From Microtetraspora glauca (GTDB taxonomy: Bacteria; Actinomycetota; Actinomycetes; Streptosporangiales; Streptosporangiaceae), in NCBI GenBank assembly GCA_001570385.1, contig BBYL01000007.1, positions 186,001-250,000 of the forward strand: a stretch of DNA of 64,000 nucleotides, written 5' to 3'. The position numbers were made by a program, and so were the translations under genes. Below are positions 1-8,288 of the stretch, piece by piece. How positions within the stretch are numbered: position 1 is the stretch's first letter; each line of letters opens with the position of its first letter. Under the pieces are notes generated by a model. It was given only the letters and a program-made list of their open reading frames with translations, had not been told where the DNA came from and did not search any database.

Positions 1-336
1 CTGGAACTGGAAGCCGCCGGATGGACCGATGAGGGGCGGATCCGATGGCGGTACCGGCTGTCACGACGCGGCCGAACGATCTTCGCCGCGTCCGACATCT
101 GCTCTGCCGTCGGGGCGGCGCTGACCACTCAGGAACTGGTCAGCGCGGCCCGTACGGTGCTGTGCTTCCTCACCGCAGGCGAGGGCGACACCGACGCCGA
201 ATACTTCGCCGACTACACCCGCACGCAACGCGCGTGGCGGGACCGGTACGCCGAGGAACTGTCGGTGTACGCCATGGACGGCTGGTGCGGCTACTGCGAT
301 GGAAACCACCCGGCGCCCGACTGCTCCTCCCTTTGA
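1..336 (+). CDS. Hypothetical protein, 5' end outside window
   Basis: Frame 1 is open from the first base to a TGA at 334-336, giving at least 111 residues; the start lies left of the window. The C-terminus has three cysteines in a CGYCDGNHPAPDC pattern that could bind a metal. Composition (acidic, aromatic, no long membrane segment) looks like a soluble protein. The frame overlaps a different frame opening at 45 that is mostly arginine and is its shadow. I do not recognise the family. It precedes a strong stem-loop and a row of small genes on the same strand. Confidence 0.55.
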   Translation: MELEAAGWTDEGRIRWRYRLSRRGRTIFAASDICSAVGAALTTQELVSAARTVLCFLTAGEGDTDAEYFADYTRTQRAWRDRYAEELSVYAMDGWCGYCDGNHPAPDCSSL

Positions 337-356
337 CGCTCCTTCTGCCACGGGCC

Positions 357-413
357 GGTCAGGGAGCGCGCCGTATGGCTCTGCTCCCGGCGTGTACGGC
401 GCGCTCCCTGACC
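357..413 (+). terminator. 19-bp perfect inverted repeat, terminator or leader hairpin
   Basis: Bases 357-375 and 395-413 are perfectly complementary over 19 bp, with a 19-base loop. There is no T run after the stem. The structure lies between the stop at 336 and the ATG at 435, and ends 9 bases before the ribosome binding site (GAGAGGAGA, 422-430). It may be an actinobacterial terminator without U-tract or a leader hairpin for the next gene. Confidence 0.55.
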
Positions 414-434
414 GACTCATCGAGAGGAGAAATC

Positions 435-734
435 ATGACGGTCTGGTTCGGGCTCTGGCACGGCGGCAACGGGTACAGCCCGTCACAGCCCGAGGATCTG
501 GAGGAGTTCTCCTCCCTGGCCGATGCCCGCGCCAAGCTGGCTGAGAGGCACCGGTACGGCTATTGGCGGCGTTCCCGCTTCGCGTTCGTCGACCGGGAGC
601 CTGCCGAGGTGCTCACGCCCTGCGTGGGCGACGACTGCGAGATCACCCTGTACGGCTCTCGCGATGGGCTCGACTACCCCGACCAGCGGATCTTCCTGGG
701 CCCGCGCGGCGGGGTGCGGGTCGAGCGCTGCTGA
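435..734 (+). CDS. Small hypothetical protein (99 aa)
   Basis: An ATG at 435 follows GAGAGGAGA at the right distance, so this start is preferred over the GTG-less extension to 45. The protein is soluble, acidic, rich in aromatic residues (FGLWHGGNGY at the N-terminus), and has a CVGDDC pair near residue 63-68. No family is recognised. It sits downstream of the 357-413 hairpin and upstream of a terminator-like stem, so it may be its own transcription unit in the mobile element's cargo. Confidence 0.6.
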   Translation: MTVWFGLWHGGNGYSPSQPEDLEEFSSLADARAKLAERHRYGYWRRSRFAFVDREPAEVLTPCVGDDCEITLYGSRDGLDYPDQRIFLGPRGGVRVERC

Positions 735-755
735 ACCCCTGTCCTGTCTTTCCCG

Positions 756-780
756 GCCCCCGGCGTCCCGCCGGGGGCTT
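756..780 (+). terminator. GC-rich stem-loop after 435-734
   Basis: GCCCCCGGC at 756-764 pairs with GCCGGGGGC at 770-778 over a 5-base loop, followed by TT. It lies 22 bases after a stop codon and 24 before the next start. Confidence 0.55.
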
Positions 781-801
781 CGTCACGTCTGGAGGTTCCT
801 C

Positions 802-1788
802 ATGACCACTGTCCCGACCGTACGGCTGGCCTCACCGGCCGATCTCATCGCCGTGGTGCCCTACCTGCTCGGCTTCCACCCGGAATCGAGCCTGGTGGTG
901 ACCGTACTCGACACCGAAAACCGCACCGTCGGCGGAGTGGTGCGCTACGACCTGCCCTCCGACCCTGCCGACGCGCCGGGCCTGGCCGGGCACCTGACCA
1001 GCGTCCTCACCGGCAACGAGGCACGACAGGTGATGCTGCTCGGATACGGCACCAGTGCCCAGGTCACGCCCGTCATCGACGCCGCCACCGAGACACTCAA
1101 CACGGCCGGGATCGAGATCATGGACGCGTTGCGCGCTGATGAGGGCCGGTACTGGTCCTACACGTGCACCGTGGCGGGATGCTGCCCGCCGGAGGGCGTC
1201 CCGTACGAGCCGACCGCCAGTGCAGCCGCAGCGACCGCCGTGTTCGCAGGTTTCGTCGCACGCCCGGACCGCGCGGCCCTGGCCGCCACGTTGGCCCCGG
1301 CCGAGGGGCCGGACCGGGAACGGGTGGAGGCCGCGACCCGCACGGCATGCGCCCGCGTCCGAAGCCTGGCCGGGACCGATCATGACTGGTACCGCGAGGG
1401 CATCGACCAGATCGCCGCCTCCCTGGAGCGCGCGCAGGCAGGACAGGAACTGGACGCCGATGAGGCCGCCTGGCTCGGCGTCCGCCTGACCGGGATCTTC
1501 GTCCGCGACGCCGCGATGACCTTCATCGGACGGTACGACGAGGAGACGCATGTCCGGCTGTGGAGCGAGGTCGCCCGCAGGGCGGCGCCGGAGTTCGCCG
1601 CCGCCCCGCTTTCGCTGCTGGCGTTCGTCGCCCTCGGCACAGGGGATGGTTCGCTGGCGCGTGTCGCGATCGAACGGGCGTTGTCGATCGATCCGGGCTA
1701 CCGGCTCGCGCACCTGATCAGCATGGCCCTGGACCACGGGCTTCCCCCGTCGATCACCTCCGCCGTGAACTGCGCGGACATGTCCTGA
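802..1788 (+). CDS. DUF4192 family protein
   Basis: The protein has 328 residues with ATG at 802 after GGAGG (791-795). The N-terminus VRLASPADLIAVVPYLLGF followed by HPESSLVVT is the hallmark of DUF4192, a family found widely in actinobacteria and often carried by their mobile elements. The biochemical role is unknown. No membrane segment is evident. The C-terminal third contains the family's typical alanine-rich helical part ending with a tetratricopeptide-like stretch (ALSIDPGYRLAHLI). A longer in-frame reading to 523 overlaps the previous gene and is not used. Family assignment is confident; function is not. Confidence 0.85.
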   Translation: MTTVPTVRLASPADLIAVVPYLLGFHPESSLVVTVLDTENRTVGGVVRYDLPSDPADAPGLAGHLTSVLTGNEARQVMLLGYGTSAQVTPVIDAATETLNTAGIEIMDALRADEGRYWSYTCTVAGCCPPEGVPYEPTASAAAATAVFAGFVARPDRAALAATLAPAEGPDRERVEAATRTACARVRSLAGTDHDWYREGIDQIAASLERAQAGQELDADEAAWLGVRLTGIFVRDAAMTFIGRYDEETHVRLWSEVARRAAPEFAAAPLSLLAFVALGTGDGSLARVAIERALSIDPGYRLAHLISMALDHGLPPSITSAVNCADMS

Positions 1789-1860
1789 GAGATCGAGACT
1801 CAGGCCCGGCGATACCCGCAAGCCGCCCGCCCGGCCCTCCCCGAGGGATGGTGAGCCTGG

Positions 1861-3345
1861 ATGGGACACGCGTTTACACACTCGGCCGCCATGATCGGCG
1901 TCACCGGACACATCCTGGACATCGAAGCCGACGCCGAAGCGGGACCGCCGGAACTCCACCTCATCGGCCTTCCGGAACGGTCGGTATGGCCGGCCCGCGA
2001 CCGGATCCGTGCCGCGATCCTCAACAGCGGGATCCCCTGGCCGGAGGCTCGGGTCACGGTGAGTGTCTGCCCCGGCAGCGTGCCGGTGTATGACAGCGCC
2101 GCCGATCTCGCGCTGGCGGTCGCGTTCCTGGCCGCCACCGGGCACATCCCATCGGGACGACTCGCCGGGACGGTGTTCCTGGGCGAGCTGGGGCTGAACG
2201 GCGGGATCCGCCCGGTCCGAGGTGTCCTGCCCGCCATCCGCGCCGCCGCAGCGGCCGGGCTCACCACCGTGGTAGTCCCGGGCTTCTTCGCGGAGATCAC
2301 CGCCCAGATCCCCGGCATGGTGGTGATCCCCGCTACCTGCCTGGCCGACGTGATCGCCTGGCTCAGGGACGGGACGGTCAATGAAGACGCCATTCAGCCG
2401 ACTCCGGTCGGCGTCACGCCGCCCGCAGTGGATCTGGCCGACATTCCGGGGAACCACGCCGCCCGCCGCGCTCTGGAGGTGTGCGCGGCGGGAGGGCACC
2501 ACCTGCTCCTCCAGGGGGACGGCCCGGCCACCATGCTGGCCGAACGCCTCCCGGGCATCCTTCCGCCGCTGGATGGCGACGCCTCGCGGGAAGTCGCCGA
2601 CATCCATTCGCTTGCGGGTCGGCTGGACAGGTCCGCAGGTTCGGTTCCGCCGCTGTGCGCGCCACACCACACGTCCACTTCAGCGGCGATCTTCGGCAGC
2701 GTGGCCGCCAACCGTCCCGGTGCCATCTCCCTCGCACACCACGGAGTGCTGCATCTCAGCGACGCGCCCGAGTTTCCCAGTACGGTCCTGGACGGGCTGT
2801 GCCGCCCGATGGACAGCGGGGAGATCCTCCTCGCGGGTATGGGGCGCAGCGTCCGCTACCCGGCCCGGTTCCTGCTCGTTCTCGACGTCCGCGACTGCCC
2901 ATGCGCGACCAGTAGAGGCGGCGGGGAGCCGTGCGAATGCTCGCCGGGCGTGCGCCGCCGCTACCTGGGGCGCCTGGCCGCAGTGCTGCCACGCATCGAG
3001 GTTCGCGCCTGGACCGAGCCGATCACCCGACCTGTCGAACCGGGTGAGCCGACGTCGGTGGTGGCGGCGCGGGTGCGGGAAGCGCGGGAACGGGCCGCCG
3101 TCCGGCTGGCGGAAACGCCCTGGCGGACCAACGCCGAGATCCCCGCGCTGGAGTTGCGTACCCGCTTCCCGGCCGAGCCGGAGGCCGTCACGCTGCTCCG
3201 CTCCGCCGTACACGTCGGCGTGCTGACCGATGCGGCGATGCCCCGGCTGCTCCGCGTGGCATGGACGATCGCCGACCTGCGCGGCGCCGTCCGCCCGGCT
3301 GTGGAAGATGCCGCCGGTGCTCTGGACCTGTGGGAGGGGCGATAG
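1861..3345 (+). CDS. ComM/YifB-like Mg-chelatase family protein with degenerate ATPase motifs
   Basis: The 494-residue protein follows the domain order of ComM: an N-terminal ChlI domain (about 1-165), an Mg-chelatase AAA+ domain (about 190-390) and a C-terminal helical domain. Around residue 211 it reads GGHHLLLQGDGPATM where the family has GGHHLLLVGPPGxGKTM, so the Walker A lysine is absent. At 294 it reads GVLHLSDAPEF instead of GVLFLDELPEF, so the Walker B acidic pair is lost. The sensor-1 stretch is also changed (FLLVLDVRDCPC). The frame is intact, so this looks like a retained pseudo-ATPase rather than a dead gene. It lies in mobile-element cargo, and its partner or role is unknown. Confidence 0.85.
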   Translation: MGHAFTHSAAMIGVTGHILDIEADAEAGPPELHLIGLPERSVWPARDRIRAAILNSGIPWPEARVTVSVCPGSVPVYDSAADLALAVAFLAATGHIPSGRLAGTVFLGELGLNGGIRPVRGVLPAIRAAAAAGLTTVVVPGFFAEITAQIPGMVVIPATCLADVIAWLRDGTVNEDAIQPTPVGVTPPAVDLADIPGNHAARRALEVCAAGGHHLLLQGDGPATMLAERLPGILPPLDGDASREVADIHSLAGRLDRSAGSVPPLCAPHHTSTSAAIFGSVAANRPGAISLAHHGVLHLSDAPEFPSTVLDGLCRPMDSGEILLAGMGRSVRYPARFLLVLDVRDCPCATSRGGGEPCECSPGVRRRYLGRLAAVLPRIEVRAWTEPITRPVEPGEPTSVVAARVREARERAAVRLAETPWRTNAEIPALELRTRFPAEPEAVTLLRSAVHVGVLTDAAMPRLLRVAWTIADLRGAVRPAVEDAAGALDLWEGR

Positions 3346-3348
3346 GCG

Positions 3349-3651
3349 GTGAGGATCGGTGAACGCGTACCGGTCCGGCCCTTCCTCCGCCTCCTGGTAC
3401 GCCCGTGGTGGGCCGAGTCCTATCTGTCGCCGTTCTACTACCCGGGCACCGTCGTCGAGATCACCGAGGGTGGGCGCGTCCGGGTGGAGCTCGACGAACC
3501 GCACCACCCGGCCCCGTGGGAGAGCCGTGTGCAGCTGTTCCATCCCACCGAAATCCACCGGTACGGCTGCCGCTGCTTGGAGTGCGGCAAGCCGGGCCGC
3601 GACATGTACAGGTTCCTCGCCGATCAGGCGCGACTCCCACAAGACAAGTGA
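3349..3651 (+). CDS. Small hypothetical protein with C-terminal CxxC
   Basis: A 100-residue protein starts with GTG three bases after the ComM-like stop, so it is probably translated from the same message. The middle (YPGTVVEITEGGRVRVELDE) resembles a small beta-barrel such as an SH3/KOW-like fold that reads a ligand or nucleic acid; this is a guess from pattern only. The C-terminus has CRCLECGKPGRDMYRF, a possible metal site. No family name can be given. Confidence 0.6.
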   Translation: MRIGERVPVRPFLRLLVRPWWAESYLSPFYYPGTVVEITEGGRVRVELDEPHHPAPWESRVQLFHPTEIHRYGCRCLECGKPGRDMYRFLADQARLPQDK

Positions 3652-3674
3652 CATCACGAAAAGGAGGCTTCGCC

Positions 3675-4238
3675 GTGGAGGCTGCCGACATCGACGATCT
3701 GGTGGTTCGGGTCGCCGAGCATTTGGACGGGTTCAGGCCGCTGGTCCGTCCTGGCCATCCCGCCTACCTGATCGGCCCGGACGAGGCCCGGCTCGTCGTG
3801 CACCCGCTGTGGAGACAGGAAGGGCGCGTCATCGTGCTCGGCGTCTACCCGGACGGAAGCGGTGTCCTGTTCCCGGACCTGCGACGGCATCAGATCACCG
3901 TGACGGCAAGTCGAGGTGCCGAGCACGTCGCCAGAAAGATCGCGCGACGGCTGCTGCCCGGCTACCTGCGAGATCTGGCCCCCTGCCAGGAACGGCTAAG
4001 CGGCCGGACGACCGAGAACACCGCGCGGGCTGATCTCGTCGGAACCCTGCGAACCCTGCTCCCTGGGGTGACCGTCAACGAGAAGCAGCGGGAGACCGTT
4101 GTGCGATGGCGGCTCGGTGCGGCCTCCGGTTCGTTCGCGGTGTATGGCGACACTGCCAGCACTTCGATCGAGGTCCGGATGGCCGATCGCGAGCTGACCG
4201 AACGCGTCGCGTACGCCATCCATGATCGCTTCTCCTGA
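3675..4238 (+). CDS. Two-domain hypothetical protein (fused form)
   Basis: The GTG at 3675 follows AAAAGGAGG (3659-3667) and gives 187 residues. The N-terminal half (about 1-95) and C-terminal half (about 110-187) each have a separate homologue immediately downstream: the genes at 4496-4783 and 4814-5053. Matching landmarks are LDGF, ARLVVHPLW, YPDG, ITV and RRLLP in the first half, and LLPG, RW, GAASG and the IEV-ADREL-ERVA pattern in the second. The protein is soluble. No database family is recognised. A terminator follows directly. Confidence 0.65.
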   Translation: MEAADIDDLVVRVAEHLDGFRPLVRPGHPAYLIGPDEARLVVHPLWRQEGRVIVLGVYPDGSGVLFPDLRRHQITVTASRGAEHVARKIARRLLPGYLRDLAPCQERLSGRTTENTARADLVGTLRTLLPGVTVNEKQRETVVRWRLGAASGSFAVYGDTASTSIEVRMADRELTERVAYAIHDRFS

Positions 4239-4263
4239 CCGCCAGAAACAGAAGTAGATGCCA

Positions 4264-4290
4264 CCCTTCGCCCTGACGGCGAGGGGTTTT
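4264..4290 (+). terminator. Rho-independent terminator
   Basis: A 9-bp stem (4264-4272 with 4278-4286, one G-T pair) and a 5-base loop are followed by TTTT. It closes the 1861-4238 gene group. Confidence 0.75.
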
Positions 4291-4495
4291 CGCGTTTCAT
4301 GAGGTTCTTGCTGCGTGCGCCCTGCCATGCCAGGCGGGCGACGGTGGCGGCTGTCGTGCGGCTGCTCGAAGACCAGGGACGGAGTCACGCCCGGCCTGGC
4401 CGGTACGTCGTGACGATCCGCGCGTTGCCGACTCGCCTGGCCCTGACATCCCCGGGCTTCTCCAGATCAGATCACGACTCGCAGAGAGGAAGTGG

Positions 4496-4783
4496 ATGGT
4501 GAACAGGCAGGAGATCGAGGAACTGGCGATCAAACTCGCGCCCGTGCTGGACGGGTTCACAGCCGAGGTCACTGAAGATCGGCCGGTGTATCTGGTTCGT
4601 CCGGATGGCGCATGCCTGGTCGTCCACCGGGTGTGGAAGCGACCGGAACGCGCCAGGATCATCGCGGGATATCCGGATGGAGACGCCGGGTACGGCATGC
4701 CACGCCACGAGATCACCGTCGCCGTCGCCCGCAGTCCGGAGAGGATCGCCGCCGACATCAGGCGGCGACTGCTGCCTGCCTAA
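4496..4783 (+). CDS. Hypothetical protein, paralogue of N-terminal half of 3675-4238
   Basis: The 95-residue protein starts at ATG 4496 after AGAGAGGAAG. It aligns along its whole length with the first half of the protein at 3675-4238: LDGF near residue 18, the LVVHRVW segment, YPDG, EITVAV and the RRRLLPA end. The next gene at 4814 matches the other half. The two small genes therefore look like a split version of the upstream gene, or the upstream gene like their fusion. Function is unknown. Confidence 0.6.
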   Translation: MVNRQEIEELAIKLAPVLDGFTAEVTEDRPVYLVRPDGACLVVHRVWKRPERARIIAGYPDGDAGYGMPRHEITVAVARSPERIAADIRRRLLPA

Positions 4784-4813
4784 GAACGGGATCTCACCAT
4801 CGTCCACGAGCGT

Positions 4814-5053
4814 ATGGCCAAGATCGCAGTCACGGATTCCCAGCGCGCCCAGTTCGCTGGACGCCTGCTGGGCCTGATCCCAGGCGCGGAAGTCATAGAC
4901 GAGGGGCGGCATCTGGCCGCCCGCTGGAACGTGGGCGCCGCCGGATGTGTCCTGTCCGCGCATGGGGAGGCATCCACCTGCCGTATCGAGATCGACGGGG
5001 CGGATCACGACCTCGTCGCACGCCTGGCGCGTGCTTTTCACTCGGAGAGATGA
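4814..5053 (+). CDS. Hypothetical protein, paralogue of C-terminal half of 3675-4238
   Basis: The 79-residue protein begins 30 bases after the preceding stop. No good ribosome binding site is visible, which suggests coupling to the upstream gene. It aligns with the C-terminal half of the protein at 3675-4238 (LIPG, ARWNVGAAG, IEIDGADHDLVARLARAFH). Function is unknown; the shared order suggests that both halves work together. Confidence 0.6.
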   Translation: MAKIAVTDSQRAQFAGRLLGLIPGAEVIDEGRHLAARWNVGAAGCVLSAHGEASTCRIEIDGADHDLVARLARAFHSER

Positions 5054-5055
5054 GC

Positions 5056-5200
5056 CGTCGGTACACCGGCTCGCCTTCATGGGCAGGTGGAGCGCCTGGG
5101 AGACGGCGAGCCGCTGATACACAGGAAGGGTGAGCACGCGCTCTCTCCTGGTGCTCAACATGTGAATGACCTCGCTGAACGTCTTCGGCTGCTCGGGCAT
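5056..5200 (-). pseudogene. Possible gene fragment
   Basis: Reading leftwards from ATG 5200, about 48 codons look protein-like (PKTFSEVIHMLSTRRERVL) before the frame runs antisense into the 4814 gene. There is no convincing ribosome binding site. It may be the start of a lost gene. I cannot name a family. Confidence 0.22.
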
Positions 5201-5313
5201 CAGGGAGATGCAGGTGGCTTCTTCCCTTTTTGTTTCTGTGAAACGGACGTACGATACGCCGGTTACTCAGACATTATGGGTCTGATGTGTGGATCGGATT
5301 GCCGGAGGGGAGA

Positions 5314-5769
5314 ATGGTGCGTCGCGGGTGGCAGAGCATCTCGATTGCTGTGGTCGCCGTATCTGTGCTGTCCGGATGTGGGGATAATGCCCGGCGGCAG
5401 CCGACCGCAGCCCAGGCCGGCGAAGTGCTCAAGCGTCACATCGACCAGACTCTGAAGAACGCGTTGGCCGAAGATATAAAGATCACAGACCCCGGGGGGA
5501 AGGACATTCCCTGTGGCAATGGAAAGTACAAGCACACCTACGCCGTCGAGGCACGGGCCGGGGTCGGATCCGGCGATTCTGAGATCATCACGGTCGCACT
5601 CGTCGGCGCACTAAGTCATGTGGCTGACTATGACCTTGTCGGTCCCTCCGGTCGGCTTACCGAAGAAGAGGCCGTAAGTGCCGAATACTATACACGGCTC
5701 AATCTTTCCTCTCCCGCTAAGGGAAAGATGGTGGCGCGAGGTGAGACGGAGTGCTTGTCTTTAGATTGA
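5314..5769 (+). CDS. Lipoprotein of unknown function
   Basis: ATG 5314 follows GGAGGGGAGA, preferred over the GTG at 5287. The 151-residue product has basic residues, a hydrophobic stretch and a lipobox (VSVLSGC) with the lipidated cysteine near residue 22, so it should be anchored outside the membrane. The mature part is acidic with two further cysteines that could form a disulfide. It is reminiscent of DUF4333-type actinobacterial lipoproteins, but this is not certain. Its stop is 16 bases from the stop of the convergent large ESX-like gene, and the DNA here is visibly more AT-rich than its neighbours. Confidence 0.7.
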   Translation: MVRRGWQSISIAVVAVSVLSGCGDNARRQPTAAQAGEVLKRHIDQTLKNALAEDIKITDPGGKDIPCGNGKYKHTYAVEARAGVGSGDSEIITVALVGALSHVADYDLVGPSGRLTEEEAVSAEYYTRLNLSSPAKGKMVARGETECLSLD

Positions 5770-5785
5770 TCGGCATAGTATAAGA

Positions 5786-7855
5786 TTATTTATATGGTGA
5801 CGGCTTATGCTTCACTGCATCAGTCCGGCCCCCGTCTAAGACGACCTTGAGCCACTCGTGGGCTTCGCCAAGCTCCTTCTTGTTCATTCCGCCAGATCCG
5901 TTAGCTATCAGCCAGTTGTCGAAGTTCTTCAGGGCGTCTTTGTCTTTCGCTATCTTGTCGAAGGGAAGAAGATTTCCCTTGCTATCGATGATAGGCGGGT
6001 GAGAGAAGCGTGCATCAGTAAGCGGGACCTTGGCCTTGAAACCATTGGCCATGAGCATGTTCACCGTCCAGCCCTCCATGGCCAGGGAAGCCGCACTCGC
6101 TTTGTCGTCTATTGCGTCCACGCGTGTCTTGTCGATCGCCAGCGCGGACTCCAGTCCTGGCGGGACGAGGGTGGAGATTCCTAACCATAGGACTTGGCCT
6201 CCCATGCCGGGTACGGCAAGACCGCCAACGCCAAGTGCCAGACTAGCCGTGAACAGTTGAGTCTTGATCCGCTGCTGGTCCATCGCATCGAGATTTCCTT
6301 GAACTTCGCGCTCGGCCGTGAACTGTAGACCTGATACGTAGCCCATCGCTCTCATCGTGCGTTCGAGATTGTCGATCCCCTTTCCTCCGTCCTTTGCGGC
6401 GGCCGTGTTTATGAGCTTGTCGGCGAGGTTCCCCATTCCTTCTTCGAATGGCTTGATGTTCTCCTGGGAGTCCGCGAACGTTTTGACGAACTCATAGGTG
6501 TCTTTCGGGCTGAGGCGGAACGCCGGTTTCAGTCCGGTAATGATGGTTTTGACGTTTCCGAACGCGCTGTCCTGGGTGCGGTTGGCGTCGCCGAGGTTCG
6601 CCCCTTCGACGATCTCTGTGGCGTACGAACCGGCGATCTCGGCCAGGCTCACCCGGGTAGGCTCAGCGAGCTTCAGAGAGGGGAGCGTCGTCATCAGGCT
6701 GAAGGCGAGCTGCGCGGCCTCCTTGGAGTGAGCCCCGTCCTTCTCGTCGTAGGCGCCCGACGCGGCGGCCAGCATCCGGCCGAAAGCATCGGCGCGTGAA
6801 TTCTCTTTCTCCTGCAGATCCGCCTGCCAGGCGTAAGACTGACTGACCTTCACCCTCTCGTTCAGCTGGCGGAGCGCCTCAGGCAGAGAGCCGTACTCCT
6901 TGGCCGCGGTGGAGATTGCCATCCTCGCGGCTTTGGGATTGTTCCCCAGCGCGTACAGGTATCCGGCCAGGCCCTCGCCGTTCACTCTGCTCTTGCTGCT
7001 CAGCGCATGTCGGCCCACCACGGCCGAGAGCCAGGCCGCTGGAAAGTCGCCCGCCCGGAGAAGATCACCTAAAGCCTGATTTCCGGCTGCAGATGCGGCT
7101 TCTCCACTATCGCGGAGTTCCGCGAAATCTGATGTTGGAGCACTGCCTTGCTCTGTGTGGAAGGTCTGCGTTTGGAATAGAAGCCCGGGATTCTTCCCGG
7201 TCACTATCTCGTATCGGGTTTCGGCGAAACCTGGCACGTGGGCTCCGTGCCGGACCGCAGTGCCGAAAGCACGGCTGACCGTGTCGATCGCTTCCTTGGG
7301 ATCTTTCATGCCCGACCTGAGCTTGGCGGGGATCGCAAGAGTCTTCTCGGCCCCGAGTGCGGCGAAGAAGGCGGCGGTGAAATCCGCATCATTGCGATGC
7401 GCGGCCAACTCTGCCATCAGATCGGCGAGTTCGTCGTCGTTATACTTGCCGCCGGGCCATCCCCGGTCGCCTGCGAAGGTGCTGGCGAATCGTTCCGCCA
7501 GAGCCTTTCCCCGTTGCTGAGCCTCTGCTTGGGACAGCATCGTCTTCTCATTGATGGGCACCAGGCCGGTCAGAACGCCCGGAACCCATTGGATATTGTT
7601 CGAGGACTGAATGATCTGGTTGCGTCTACGGAGCTTCGGTAATTCGGTCTCGATCCATTCCAGAATCGGCCCCACTTGTTGCAGGCTCAGGGTCGACATG
7701 TTCGCACCGGCCAGTAGGCGGCGGATCGCTTCCGTCTCTTCTTTGATGACATCGCGTCCGTTCGCAAGAGAGGTGATGAACGCGCTCAGCAGGCTGGGAT
7801 CGATGCCGCTGTAATCCGGCGACAGCGGCCCCGTTCCGGGGGGTGCCTGCTCCAC
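5786..7855 (-). CDS. Large ESX/WXG-associated-type protein (DUF6571-like)
   Basis: The 689-residue protein starts with GTG after GGGGAG. The N-terminus (PDYSGIDPSLLSAFITSL, then IRRLLAGANMSTLSL) resembles large actinobacterial proteins of the DUF6571 kind that occur with WXG100-type partners; this assignment is from memory and tentative. Most of the chain is helical. A hydrophobic, possibly membrane-inserting segment lies at about 540-580 (LGVGGLAVPGMGGQVLWLG). The C-terminus is short and charged without a recognisable toxin domain. A WXG-like gene is divergently placed at 8289 and a lipoprotein converges at 5769, so the three may form one secretion-related unit. Base composition is lower in GC than the surroundings. 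Confidence 0.6.
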   Translation of the reverse strand: MEQAPPGTGPLSPDYSGIDPSLLSAFITSLANGRDVIKEETEAIRRLLAGANMSTLSLQQVGPILEWIETELPKLRRRNQIIQSSNNIQWVPGVLTGLVPINEKTMLSQAEAQQRGKALAERFASTFAGDRGWPGGKYNDDELADLMAELAAHRNDADFTAAFFAALGAEKTLAIPAKLRSGMKDPKEAIDTVSRAFGTAVRHGAHVPGFAETRYEIVTGKNPGLLFQTQTFHTEQGSAPTSDFAELRDSGEAASAAGNQALGDLLRAGDFPAAWLSAVVGRHALSSKSRVNGEGLAGYLYALGNNPKAARMAISTAAKEYGSLPEALRQLNERVKVSQSYAWQADLQEKENSRADAFGRMLAAASGAYDEKDGAHSKEAAQLAFSLMTTLPSLKLAEPTRVSLAEIAGSYATEIVEGANLGDANRTQDSAFGNVKTIITGLKPAFRLSPKDTYEFVKTFADSQENIKPFEEGMGNLADKLINTAAAKDGGKGIDNLERTMRAMGYVSGLQFTAEREVQGNLDAMDQQRIKTQLFTASLALGVGGLAVPGMGGQVLWLGISTLVPPGLESALAIDKTRVDAIDDKASAASLAMEGWTVNMLMANGFKAKVPLTDARFSHPPIIDSKGNLLPFDKIAKDKDALKNFDNWLIANGSGGMNKKELGEAHEWLKVVLDGGRTDAVKHKPSPYK

Positions 7856-8288
7856 GATCGCTCCCCGCTCTGTAGACGCCCCTCTTCACTCTAGCTATCT
7901 TTACCGGCAAATCGCATAAATCCGAAATTGGCCAATTCTGGAGAGTGTTCTTAAGCAGGTTGGTGTGCGACCGAAATAGGCGCCAACCCTTCGGCGGCCT
8001 GCGACCACGTTGCCTGCAGATGTCGAGGTCAGGTGGCAACGGACGCAGGTCACCCAGCGGTTGACGTCCGTATCAAGGCCGAGAAACTCGCACGAGTGGT
8101 CTGCCGTGCCATTGCGCCCCTAGAAAGACGGTGGGTGAAGCACCTGAAGGCCTGCAAGAGGGGCTTTGCCGGATGGGTCGAAATATGGTTATCGGCACGC
8201 CCGTAGGGTGGGCGGCTTCAGGAGGCTGGTCGAATGACGCGACATCCCATAACGTCCTAGTAATCGCAACTCGCAGGTAAAGGGGCGT
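7856..8288. other. Divergent intergenic region with 12-bp palindrome
   Basis: No gene is supported in this 433-bp gap between the divergent 689-residue gene and the WXG-like gene. It must hold both promoters. A perfect palindrome, AATTGGCCAATT, lies at 7926-7937, about 70 bp upstream of the GTG at 7855, and may be a regulator site. Open frames here have unlikely composition. Confidence 0.45.

Noticed and set aside
832-2670. Long leftward open frame of 612 codons
   Set aside because: It is antisense to the DUF4192 and ComM-like genes, rich in Arg/Gly, and lacks a ribosome binding site; it is a GC-rich shadow.
4299-4502. 67-codon rightward frame after the 4264 terminator
   Set aside because: It overlaps the next gene, has weak start context and Arg-rich composition, and shows no similarity to neighbours.
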